This document shows positions 1 through 5,994 of a stretch of 9,479 bases of DNA, one piece after another; position 1 is the first letter of the stretch, and each line of letters begins with the position of its first letter. The DNA is taken from contig JBGPGE010000144.1 in assembly GCA_041483675.1 (NCBI GenBank), forward strand, positions 1 to 9,479, in the 5' to 3' direction. The translations under genes were made by a program, and so were the position numbers. Below the pieces are notes generated by a model, which worked only from the letters and a program-made list of their open reading frames with translations, made no database searches and was not told the DNA's origin. The stretch comes from 2-12-FULL-60-19 sp041483675. Its GTDB lineage: Bacteria > Desulfobacterota > Binatia > UBA9968.

Positions 1-931
1 CCGGAACCGTCCAGGCGGTCATGTACAGTGGCCCGAAATCCAGCTCTCCTGTGGGCCGAAAGCGGCTCGGCGCAAACTGGTCGACGTTGGGCATGATGTA
101 GTCGCCCAGCCGTACCCAAACTAGATCGCCCACTCGCCGAGTGTGGATACCGAGCACGCCGAGCGGGCTTTCCTGCCACTCGAGCACCCTTGGACGAAAG
201 TTCTCCCGAATCGCCGTGAGATCAGTCTCAAATTCTTTGAGCCCAACGTTGAAGTAATCCTCTAAAGGCCCGTCGCTCACGCTCGGACGGTAACGATCCA
301 GCTTTGCGCGCGCCTCCTCCGGGTCGTGGAGAAAGACGAAGTGCACCTGGTCCGCGTTATTCTCCGCCAGCTGCAACCAGTTGCAGTCATAGATGTATTT
401 CTGATCGGTTTCTCCGCTGGGCACCATCCGGTAGCCCGGCAACTCGAATGAATCGTAAATGGGAAATTCGGGACGGTGCTCCGGGGGCCCCATGTAGGCG
501 AAGATCAGCCCCTTATACTCGATAGTCGGATAGGCCCCGTGGAAAAATTTATCCTTGAACGTGCTCTCGGGAGGCTCTCCCGGCGTCTCCAGCACTCGGC
601 CATCCACGTCGTAGAGCCAGCCGTGATAGCAGCAGCGAATTCCGCAGCGCTCGACCATGGCGTATTCCAGCGAGGCGCCGCGGTGGCTGCAGTGAAGCTC
701 GAGAAGTCCGATCTTAGCGCGGCCGTCGCGAAATAGCACGAGGTCCTCGCCCATGACCCGGATCCGCTTCGGCAGGTCTTTCAGTTCCGCGGCCAGCCCC
801 ACCGGATGCCAGAAGCGCCGCAAGTATTCGCCGCAGGGTGTGCCGGGCCCCACTTCGGTCAGCTCCCTGTCATGCTCCGGGATCTCTCTATGGTGGTAGC
901 CGCCGAACGGCTCTTTGATCAGCTGCGCCAT
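1..931 (-). CDS. Rieske non-heme iron ring-hydroxylating oxygenase, alpha subunit (3' end outside window)
   Basis: The visible 310 residues form the catalytic subunit of an aromatic ring-hydroxylating oxygenase, which uses electrons from a reductase to insert oxygen into an aromatic or similar substrate in the cytoplasm. The Rieske [2Fe-2S] motif CxH-x16-CxxH is intact (C81, H83, C100, H103). The mononuclear iron motif NADQVHFVFLH gives D194, H197 and H202 with the spacing seen in naphthalene dioxygenase (D205/H208/H213). The last iron ligand, an Asp, would lie in the missing C-terminus. The ATG at 931 is preceded by GGAAGGA, a good ribosome site. The gene lies 68 bases downstream of the TAXI receptor gene on the same strand, so co-transcription is likely. 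No ferredoxin, reductase or beta subunit gene is in view. The substrate cannot be told from the sequence. Confidence 0.93.
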   Translation of the reverse strand, partial: MAQLIKEPFGGYHHREIPEHDRELTEVGPGTPCGEYLRRFWHPVGLAAELKDLPKRIRVMGEDLVLFRDGRAKIGLLELHCSHRGASLEYAMVERCGIRCCYHGWLYDVDGRVLETPGEPPESTFKDKFFHGAYPTIEYKGLIFAYMGPPEHRPEFPIYDSFELPGYRMVPSGETDQKYIYDCNWLQLAENNADQVHFVFLHDPEEARAKLDRYRPSVSDGPLEDYFNVGLKEFETDLTAIRENFRPRVLEWQESPLGVLGIHTRRVGDLVWVRLGDYIMPNVDQFAPSRFRPTGELDFGPLYMTAWTVP

Positions 932-999
932 CGTGTCGTCCTTCCGTCCAGTTTCAAACGGGTCGAGCCCTTGCCTACTGAAACGCCTCGTCGCTCAAT

Positions 1000-2046
1000 T
1001 CAGGTCAGGTAGCCCGCCTCTCGATAATAGCGCGCGGCGCCGGGATGGAGTGGAATCTTCGTCTCCCATTGCCTGGTGATTGCCTGTGTCAGGGTCGACG
1101 AGTACGTAAGAAACGGTATGGGCAGTCGTTGGTTGTAGGTATAGCTCACAGTGACCGAGGCCTCCTCAATGCGTTTTTTGTTCCGGTCGATGCTCTTGGC
1201 GATCGCATAGATAACGGCGTCGTCCACTTCCGCGCGGGTGATCAGGAGGTTATCGGACAGATCGACGGTCAAAAGCGGCTCCGGGATACCCGGCAGGAAC
1301 CCTGCGGGAACGACGTTGCGCGAATAACCCTCATTCTCCAAGCCTGCCATGACATGCTCGTCGAGCGAGATGAATCGAAACCCGTTGGCGGCCACGGTCT
1401 GCCAGACCCCTTCGTTCGAGGCATGGCCGATGACCACGTCCACGTCCCGGCTTCTGATCTCTTCGTCGAGCGCCGTCAAGCCCACTCCCACGTGCCACCA
1501 TCGCCCGCCCCAGGCTTCGATGTCCGCCGGCGAGTAGCCATACTGCCGCAAGATGGCGTTCTCATGCTCGTAGAACTCGTCCGAGCGGAGGCCCAATCGG
1601 ACCGCGCGCTTCTCCCTGCCTATCTGTCCAAGGTCCTTAACGGCACACCAGGGAGCGAGAGCGAATAACTGCCGATCGTTCCTGGGAAACCGCGCTACCG
1701 AACGGAGATTAGTCAACGGTTTTCCCGCCCAGGAACGCTTTCCTTCGTGCGCCCACTTCGCCCGAACCGCCGGGAAGACCCACCCCAAGTCCAGCTCTCC
1801 ACCGCACACCCAATCCAGGCGGTTGAGGGCCGGAGCGATGATCGCAACGGGAGCGGCGCCTTCAACGGCGCGCGCGAACACCTGAGTCATCCGGTACGAA
1901 CCGGCCCAGCCCACTCCGATCTTGACGCCCTGGAAGACGATATTGGATGGCCACTGGGGATCCAAGAACGGCTCTCTCCTGTTATTATGAACGGCAAGCG
2001 CAGTCGTCGATGCCAATGCCATAGCACGGGGCCATAGGGCCGTCAA
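1000..2046 (-). CDS. TAXI-family TRAP transporter solute receptor-like protein
   Basis: This 348-residue frame is a TAXI (TRAP-associated extracytoplasmic immunogenic) receptor-type protein, which normally binds a small solute in the periplasm for a fused TRAP permease. Support: the family-like opening VKIGVGWAGSYRMTQVFARA, central segments on a domain falling to zero at neither end, and the characteristic C-terminal signature PLHPGAARYYREAGY. No TRAP permease gene is nearby. The start is uncertain. The TTG at 2046 gives a weak signal peptide (short hydrophobic run AMALASTTALAV, possible cleavage after ALA) but has no ribosome site. An ATG at 2022 also lacks one. A TTG at 1965 sits 6 bases after AGGAGAGAG and would give a 321-residue protein with no export signal. 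The Rieske oxygenase gene follows, suggesting the ligand may relate to that substrate; this is inference. Confidence 0.82.
   Translation of the reverse strand: MTALWPRAMALASTTALAVHNNRREPFLDPQWPSNIVFQGVKIGVGWAGSYRMTQVFARAVEGAAPVAIIAPALNRLDWVCGGELDLGWVFPAVRAKWAHEGKRSWAGKPLTNLRSVARFPRNDRQLFALAPWCAVKDLGQIGREKRAVRLGLRSDEFYEHENAILRQYGYSPADIEAWGGRWWHVGVGLTALDEEIRSRDVDVVIGHASNEGVWQTVAANGFRFISLDEHVMAGLENEGYSRNVVPAGFLPGIPEPLLTVDLSDNLLITRAEVDDAVIYAIAKSIDRNKKRIEEASVTVSYTYNQRLPIPFLTYSSTLTQAITRQWETKIPLHPGAARYYREAGYLT
1972..1980 (-). promoter_or_regulatory. Candidate ribosome binding site for an internal TAXI start
   Basis: AGGAGAGAG on the minus strand lies 6 bases before an in-frame TTG at 1965. It is the only good Shine-Dalgarno match near the 5' end of the TAXI gene, and if used it removes the weak N-terminal export signal. 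Whether it is used cannot be decided by eye, since TTG is a poor start codon. Confidence 0.4.
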
Positions 2047-2107
2047 ATACCGCGCCGAAGTTTAAAACGAATTGACCGTAAGGGAGAAAACTGGTAAACG
2101 CCGGACC

Positions 2108-3241
2108 ATGAAGAAATTTTTTAACCGCAGCAGATCGACGCTCTTCGCGGCGATTTTAAGTTCATTACTGGCCATCAGCTCGCCTGCCCAAGAGCAAAGC
2201 AGGGATTGGGAAAAAAAATGGCAGACGACGATCCAGGCAGCCAAGGCCGAGGGGAAGCTGGTTTACCACTCCGGGAATTCCTCCGAGCCCTATTTCCACG
2301 AATTTCAGAAAAAGTTTCCGGAGATAAAGCTCACCCAAATCTTGACGCGCGGGGGAGCCCAAGCGGAGCAACGTTTGATGGCCGAACGAAGGGCCGGGGT
2401 TTACGTGGCGGATATTGTGCATCTCGGAGCGGGGTCGGGTTCCGGGTTGGCCAATGCAGGGGCCCTCGATCCTCTTGAACCCTATATGATTCTCCCCGAG
2501 GTTTTGGATCGGTCGAAATGGTTTGAAGGAAGACACTCTTTCGCCGACAAGGACGGAAAGTACGTTTTCAAGTATGCCTCAAACCCCGGCGCGGACATTT
2601 CATACAATACCAAGCTCGTGAACCCGGATAACATAAAGTCTTATTGGGATATTCTCGATGCAAGATGGAAAGGAAAGATTGTGACGTACGACCCGGGCGC
2701 CCGCGGCTCGCGCCTGTTCAGCTACTTTTATTATAATCCGGAGCTGGGACCTCGCTACTTGAGGCGGCTCTTCGGTGAAATGGAGCTTACCGCCAGCCGC
2801 GACCGTCGCCAGATGACCGATTGGCTCGCTAACGGAAAATTCGCTATAGCGCTTCGGACCGCCCCGGATGCGTCAACTTTGGATGACGCAAAGGCCCAAG
2901 GACTGCCTGTGGATTGGTTCGCCCCCAGACACTTTAAAGAGGCCGTGGCTATAAGTGGCGGGCCGGCTCACATTGCGGTGGTTAATAAGGCGCCTCATCC
3001 CAATGCAGCGGCACTCTTTATCAACTGGTTTCTGTCTCGCGAGGGCCAACTGATGGTACAACACATCGCCGCCACACAAGGAGACGGCGTTGACTCGCTT
3101 AGAATGGATATTCCCAAGGACATGATTCCTCCGGGTTACCGCCGGGGGGAGAAAACCAAGTTTTTCGACATGGATGCGCCAGAACATGCAAACGATGAGC
3201 CGATTTCAAAGCTTATCCACGATGTGTGGAAGAAGAGATAG
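2108..3241 (+). CDS. Exported ABC transporter substrate-binding protein, family 1 (Fe3+/small-molecule type)
   Basis: This 377-residue protein resembles periplasmic solute-binding proteins of the family 1 / AfuA-FbpA-like group, which hand ligands to an ABC importer. It has a classic signal peptide (MKKFF, a hydrophobic run at about residues 11-24, cleavage after SPA at residue 27). The two-lobed pattern is visible: opening lobe AAKAEGKLVYHSG, hinge-region DISYNTKLV, SYWDILDARWKGKIVTYDPG, and late NPNAAALFINWFLSREGQ-type segments (here HPNAAALFINWFLSREGQ). The ATG at 2108 was chosen over an upstream TTG at 2072 because it starts the signal peptide directly; no strong ribosome site precedes either. 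It is divergent from the TAXI gene by about 61 bases. No permease or ATPase gene adjoins it, so it is an orphan receptor here. The ligand is unknown; iron, thiamine-like compounds or organic acids are all possible. Confidence 0.87.
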   Translation: MKKFFNRSRSTLFAAILSSLLAISSPAQEQSRDWEKKWQTTIQAAKAEGKLVYHSGNSSEPYFHEFQKKFPEIKLTQILTRGGAQAEQRLMAERRAGVYVADIVHLGAGSGSGLANAGALDPLEPYMILPEVLDRSKWFEGRHSFADKDGKYVFKYASNPGADISYNTKLVNPDNIKSYWDILDARWKGKIVTYDPGARGSRLFSYFYYNPELGPRYLRRLFGEMELTASRDRRQMTDWLANGKFAIALRTAPDASTLDDAKAQGLPVDWFAPRHFKEAVAISGGPAHIAVVNKAPHPNAAALFINWFLSREGQLMVQHIAATQGDGVDSLRMDIPKDMIPPGYRRGEKTKFFDMDAPEHANDEPISKLIHDVWKKR

Positions 3242-3256
3242 GCTGATGAGGGAAGA

Positions 3257-3286
3257 CCGGGGATGGAGGATCGTCTCCATCCCCGG
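3257..3286. terminator. Strong hairpin between convergent genes, likely bidirectional terminator
   Basis: A perfect 12-bp stem (CCGGGGATGGAG paired with CTCCATCCCCGG) closes a 6-base loop. It lies 15 bases after the binding-protein stop and 11 bases beyond the stop of the oppositely oriented OmpA gene. No U-run follows on either strand, so it is not a canonical intrinsic terminator, but its placement between converging genes suits termination or 3'-end protection. Confidence 0.6.
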
Positions 3287-3297
3287 CAGCAAAACGA

Positions 3298-3930
3298 CTA
3301 GCGAATTTTTACTTCGACCCGGCGGTTGTTAGCCCTACCCTGCTCAGTATTGTTATCGGCAATGGGTTTTGCCTTTCCAAACCCTTGCGCAGCGATGCGG
3401 CTCCCGTCGATACCCTTCTTCACCACGTAATCTTTGACCGAAACAGCCCTTCGCTCCGAGAGGCCTTGATTGTACTGGTCGGTGCCGACCGAGTCCGTAT
3501 GCCCTTCAAGACCGACTCTCTTGTCGGGATTTTCCTTGAGGAAGGCAACCAAACGATCGAGAATTTTCGCCGCATCCGGCTTGATCACAGTCTTGTCGAA
3601 GTCAAACAGAACGTTGTCGAGGACAATGGTCCGCTCTACCTTCGGCGGAGGAGGCGGAGCAGGCGGAGGAGGAGGCACAGGCTTCGGCGCCGGCTTGGGC
3701 CCTTCGGCCAACAGGTAGCCCATCGTGCCGCAAATCAGCGCGCCGGTGACGGCCCCGATGCCTGCGCCCCGGCCTCTGTGGGTGCTATCTGTGCCCGCGC
3801 CAATGCCCGCGCCGAGGGGCGCGCAGATCGCGGCGCCCGCCAGAGCTGCCTTTTCTCTGTACCCCATGTCAGCGCAGCCGCTTAGAAAAAACGCTAGAAC
3901 TAAAAGCGCCGATAACTTCGTCTTCACCAT
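3298..3930 (-). CDS. OmpA-family peptidoglycan-binding lipoprotein with glycine zipper (short proline linker)
   Basis: This 210-residue protein is a probable outer-membrane lipoprotein tethering the membrane to peptidoglycan. In order: lipoprotein signal peptide with lipobox LSGC (Cys19; Ala at +2 favours the outer membrane), a glycine-rich zipper segment (about residues 28-75) with Cys36 and Cys67, a proline linker (about 78-96), and a C-terminal OmpA domain (97-210). The domain has FDFDK, EGHTD and LSERRA; the Asp of HTD and the Arg 15 residues later match the diaminopimelate-binding pair known in Acinetobacter OmpA (D271/R286). The ATG at 3930 follows GGAGG by 5 bases; an ATG at 3942 would put that site inside the gene, so it was rejected. 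It is the last gene of a three-gene run, 52 bases after the small secreted protein gene, and is a paralogue of the 4411-5169 gene. Confidence 0.93.
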   Translation of the reverse strand: MVKTKLSALLVLAFFLSGCADMGYREKAALAGAAICAPLGAGIGAGTDSTHRGRGAGIGAVTGALICGTMGYLLAEGPKPAPKPVPPPPPAPPPPPKVERTIVLDNVLFDFDKTVIKPDAAKILDRLVAFLKENPDKRVGLEGHTDSVGTDQYNQGLSERRAVSVKDYVVKKGIDGSRIAAQGFGKAKPIADNNTEQGRANNRRVEVKIR

Positions 3931-3982
3931 CTCAGCCTCCATGCATACAGGGTTGGAACAATAGCCAGCGAATTGACGATCC

Positions 3983-4390
3983 TTACTTTCCGGCCTTTGC
4001 GCTACGCGCTCGGGCTACGTCACTGTTCGGGTAGAGCTTGAACCCTCCCCATCCGAACTCTCCGATGTGAGAGCCGGTCCCGCTATCGAAGATATCTATG
4101 AGCGCGTATTTTTCCGGGTGACCGGCGAGATAGCGGGAGAAAACGTCGACAAACTGTTCCTGGTCCTGCGGCTCCGCGCGATGAAACCCCTCGCCCACAT
4201 ACAGTTTGATGGGACGCCGCGTGCTGTCCAGTTTGGTCCAATATTTGTAGTGGTCGGTTTTAACCAAGTCGAGCCACTGTTTGTATTCCTTGATCGCCGC
4301 TTCCCACTTCTTAAAGTCCTGCGCTTCGGCCGCTAACGGCATCAAAAAAAACAGGCAGAGCGCACAAAGGATTATATTCTTGGTTCTCAT
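3983..4390 (-). CDS. Small secreted protein of unknown family
   Basis: I do not recognise this 135-residue protein. It has a clear Sec signal peptide (MRTK, hydrophobic run of about residues 6-19, cleavage after AEA at residue 23), leaving a mature protein of about 112 residues. The mature part starts with a charged, aromatic, probably helical stretch (EYKQWL, DHYKYW) and continues into a conserved-looking region with LYVGEGFH, DVFSRYLAGHPEKY, FDSGTGSHIGEF and GWGGFKLYP, ending in a basic tail. There is no lipobox and no Cys in the mature part. It starts 20 bases after the stop of the polyproline OmpA lipoprotein gene and precedes the second OmpA gene, so a shared transcript is likely. This placement suggests a periplasmic or surface protein that works with those lipoproteins; the function is unknown. 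Confidence 0.8.
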   Translation of the reverse strand: MRTKNIILCALCLFFLMPLAAEAQDFKKWEAAIKEYKQWLDLVKTDHYKYWTKLDSTRRPIKLYVGEGFHRAEPQDQEQFVDVFSRYLAGHPEKYALIDIFDSGTGSHIGEFGWGGFKLYPNSDVARARSAKAGK

Positions 4391-4410
4391 GCGCTCTGCC
4401 TGCCGGCAAA

Positions 4411-5169
4411 TCAGCGGACCCTAACTTCGACCCGGCGATTCTTCGCCCTGCCGTCTCTCGTCTTGTTATCGGCAATGGGCTTAGATTCGCCGAACCCTCT
4501 CGTAGAAATGCGCCCGGCGTCAACGCCTGCTTTGATCAGATAGGTCTTAACCGAAACGGCACGGCGCTCCGACAGACCCTGATTGTACTCGTCAGTGCCA
4601 ACCCAGTCCGTATGACCCTCAAGGTCGACGCCCTTATCGGGATTTTCCTTCAGGAACGCAATCAAACGATCGAGGATCTTCGCGCCGTCCGGCTTGATAG
4701 CCGTCTTGTCGAAATCGAACAGCACATTATCCAAGATAATCGTTCTCTCCACCTTTGGTGCCGGAGGCGGCGGTGGCGGTGGCGGTGGTGGCGGAGGTGG
4801 TGGTGGAGGAGGAGGCGGCGGTGGCGGTGGCGGAGGAGGTGGTGGCGGCGGAGGTGGCGGAGGCGGAGGAGGTGGAGGAGGTGGAGGAGGCGGCGGTGGA
4901 GGCGCAGGTTTCGGCTCCTCACTAAAGATGTAAGCCAACGTCCCGCAAATCAACGCGCCCGAAGCAAATCCGATCCCCGCAGCAGGCCCCTCTCGCAGGC
5001 TTGCGTTCCCGTGACCCTTGTTGTGCGTGATGGCCGCGCCTATGCCCGCGCCCGCAGCGCCACAAGTCAAACCGGCTACAGTGGCGTTCTTCTGCTTATT
5101 CGTCATCCCGGCGCAACTGCCCAGGAAAAAGACGAGTGCTAAGCATCCGGCTAGCTTTCCTCTTTTCAT
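4411..5169 (-). CDS. OmpA-family peptidoglycan-binding lipoprotein with a 47-proline linker
   Basis: This 252-residue protein is a probable outer-membrane lipoprotein with the same plan as the 3298-3930 paralogue: signal peptide with lipobox LGSC (Cys19, Ala at +2), glycine zipper (about residues 30-82) with Cys36 and Cys75, linker, and OmpA domain (138-252). The domain keeps the Asp of EGHTD and the Arg in LSERRA that bind diaminopimelate in known OmpA proteins. By hand alignment the 115-residue C-terminal regions are about 77% identical. The linker is exceptional: residues 90-136 are 47 uninterrupted prolines, against two runs of five in the paralogue. Such a run would form a stiff polyproline II rod (about 14-15 nm if fully extended at 0.31 nm per residue) and should need EF-P for translation. 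The ATG at 5169 follows AGGAGAGG by 6 bases. First gene of the three-gene operon. Confidence 0.93.
   Translation of the reverse strand: MKRGKLAGCLALVFFLGSCAGMTNKQKNATVAGLTCGAAGAGIGAAITHNKGHGNASLREGPAAGIGFASGALICGTLAYIFSEEPKPAPPPPPPPPPPPPPPPPPPPPPPPPPPPPPPPPPPPPPPPPPPPPPPPAPKVERTIILDNVLFDFDKTAIKPDGAKILDRLIAFLKENPDKGVDLEGHTDWVGTDEYNQGLSERRAVSVKTYLIKAGVDAGRISTRGFGESKPIADNKTRDGRAKNRRVEVRVR
4762..4902 (-). repeat. Polyproline codon tract, 47 CCN codons (GGN repeat on the plus strand)
   Basis: 47 consecutive proline codons were read triplet by triplet: 16 CCG, 16 CCT, 15 CCA and no CCC. The order is irregular, so this is a trinucleotide-period repeat scrambled at the third base, not a pure microsatellite. 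The plus strand is an unbroken (GGN) repeat with GG pairs one base apart, a pattern able to form two-layer G-quadruplexes; it is the template strand of the gene. The tract is prone to length change by slippage, and the repeat makes assembly length errors possible. Confidence 0.95.
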
Positions 5170-5203
5170 ATGAAACCTCTCCTAACCCACCAGAATTTGA
5201 AGC

Positions 5204-5234
5204 AATATAACACACTCAAGCCACCGCTTGTCAA
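5204..5234 (-). promoter_or_regulatory. Candidate sigma-70 promoter for the OmpA lipoprotein operon
   Basis: On the minus strand a perfect -35 box TTGACA (5229-5234) is followed after 19 bases by TATATT (5204-5209, five of six consensus bases). The spacer is longer than the ideal 17, which may make it weak or activator-dependent. Transcription would start near 5197, giving a leader of about 28 bases that contains the AGGAGAGG ribosome site of the polyproline lipoprotein gene. Confidence 0.5.
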
Positions 5235-5322
5235 GAGGATTTTCGAGATTTGTTTCGCTCAGGATTGCCTCCTATGACAGCGTTTGTTAACCTGACGCTA
5301 GTAAGTCCCTACGGAGGTGGTT

Positions 5323-5868
5323 ATGGCTCGACAATTGACGCGTTTTCAGTTGGCCCTCCTTGCCCTGCTTTTCCTGGTTCTTCCGGGCTCCCGGACAGCA
5401 GATGCCGCCGAGGCTAAGAGCAGTTCCGCGGCTATCGAGCAAACGCAGCCCTACGTCACCACAGGCGCCGTCAATCTCCGCAGCGGACCCGGAACCCAGC
5501 ATAAGATCGTCACCAAAATCGAAATCGACACCAAGATCAACGTCGCGGTCAATGAAAACGGGTGGCTTAAAGTCATTTCAAAGAAAGGCAACCCGCCCGG
5601 ATACATCGACGAGAAATTCGCCAAGCCGCTGGGGCAGCCCGCTCCGCGCGCGACCTCCTCACCTCAAGCTCATGGCGTGTACACAACGACCGCCGACACC
5701 GCCGTTCGCGAAGGGCCGGGCCTGCACTACAAAAGCGTGGCCAGCATCGGCAAAAACAAGATAGTTGAAGTCGTCGGCAGCCAGGGCGACTGGCTGAAGG
5801 TCCAGTCCAAGCACGGCAATCCTCCGGGCTATATCGAGAAAAGATTCGCCCGGCCCGGCACGGAATGA
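5323..5868 (+). CDS. Exported protein with two bacterial SH3 (SH3b) domains
   Basis: This 181-residue protein has a Sec signal peptide (MARQLTRFQ, hydrophobic run of about residues 9-20, cleavage near TADA) and two bacterial SH3 domains at about residues 43-103 and 117-179. Each carries the usual signature: VNLRSGPG and AVREGPG openings, then GWLKV or DWLKV, then GNPPGYI at the end. SH3b domains commonly bind cell-wall peptides or act as targeting modules, so a periplasmic wall-associated role is likely. No catalytic domain is present. The ATG at 5323 follows GGAGG by 5 bases; a GTG at 5317 overlaps that site and was rejected. It is divergent from the OmpA lipoprotein operon across about 153 bases, suggesting related envelope roles. 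The repeat of GNPPGYI near the end of both domains points to internal duplication. Confidence 0.9.
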   Translation: MARQLTRFQLALLALLFLVLPGSRTADAAEAKSSSAAIEQTQPYVTTGAVNLRSGPGTQHKIVTKIEIDTKINVAVNENGWLKVISKKGNPPGYIDEKFAKPLGQPAPRATSSPQAHGVYTTTADTAVREGPGLHYKSVASIGKNKIVEVVGSQGDWLKVQSKHGNPPGYIEKRFARPGTE

Positions 5869-5886
5869 AAGAGCGCGCGCTTCGTG

Positions 5887-5967
5887 ATCGTGTTCGTGGT
5901 ACTTCGAAGCGGTCCTTCGAGCCTTCGTGTTCGCTCTCTCCTCGCGAGCACGAGCCACGAGCACGAT
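5887..5967. other. Intergenic element able to fold into a three-helix junction
   Basis: An outer stem of 13 pairs (ATCGTGTTCGTGG, 5887-5899, with CCACGAGCACGAT, 5955-5967; one G-U) encloses two hairpins. The first pairs 5903-5909 with 5915-5921 around a 5-base loop. The second pairs 5926-5934 with 5944-5952 (CGTGTTCGC with GCGAGCACG, one G-U) around a 9-base loop. It starts 19 bases after the SH3b gene stop and is rich in TTCG and CGTG words. It could be a dispersed REP-like repeat, a 3'-end RNA structure or a small RNA. No coding sequence is evident in it. Confidence 0.5.
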
Positions 5968-5972
5968 ACAAA

Positions 5973-5993
5973 CGGGCCTTTTTCAGTGGCCCG
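5973..5993 (-). terminator. Intrinsic terminator-like hairpin for the 5995-6438 gene
   Basis: CGGGCC pairs with GGCCCG over a 9-base loop directly after the minus-strand gene's TAG stop. On the minus strand the hairpin is followed by TTTGT, a short U-run. It also lies between this gene and the converging SH3b gene, so it may serve both directions; on the plus strand no U-run follows. Confidence 0.55.
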
Positions 5994-5994
5994 A

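Noticed and set aside
1045..1668. 207-residue plus-strand open frame
   Set aside because: It lies entirely opposite the TAXI gene, has no recognisable motif and no ribosome site.
2072..2110. Upstream TTG start for the substrate-binding protein, and a TTGACC/TAAACG promoter that would make it leaderless
   Set aside because: The TTG would put a 12-residue polar extension before a textbook signal peptide. The -10 match is only three of six.
3385..3885. 166-residue plus-strand open frame
   Set aside because: It is antisense to the OmpA lipoprotein gene and is created by its proline-rich and glycine-rich codons.
4612..5142. Long plus-strand open frames rich in Arg/Trp or poly-Gly opposite the polyproline tract (also 4694-4933)
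   Set aside because: They are by-products of the GGN repeat opposite a well-supported lipoprotein gene, with no ribosome site or domain.
5881..5970. Possible CRISPR-like or tandem repeat from recurring CGTG/CGAGCACG words
   Set aside because: There are no regularly spaced identical repeats; the words are explained by inverted pairing.
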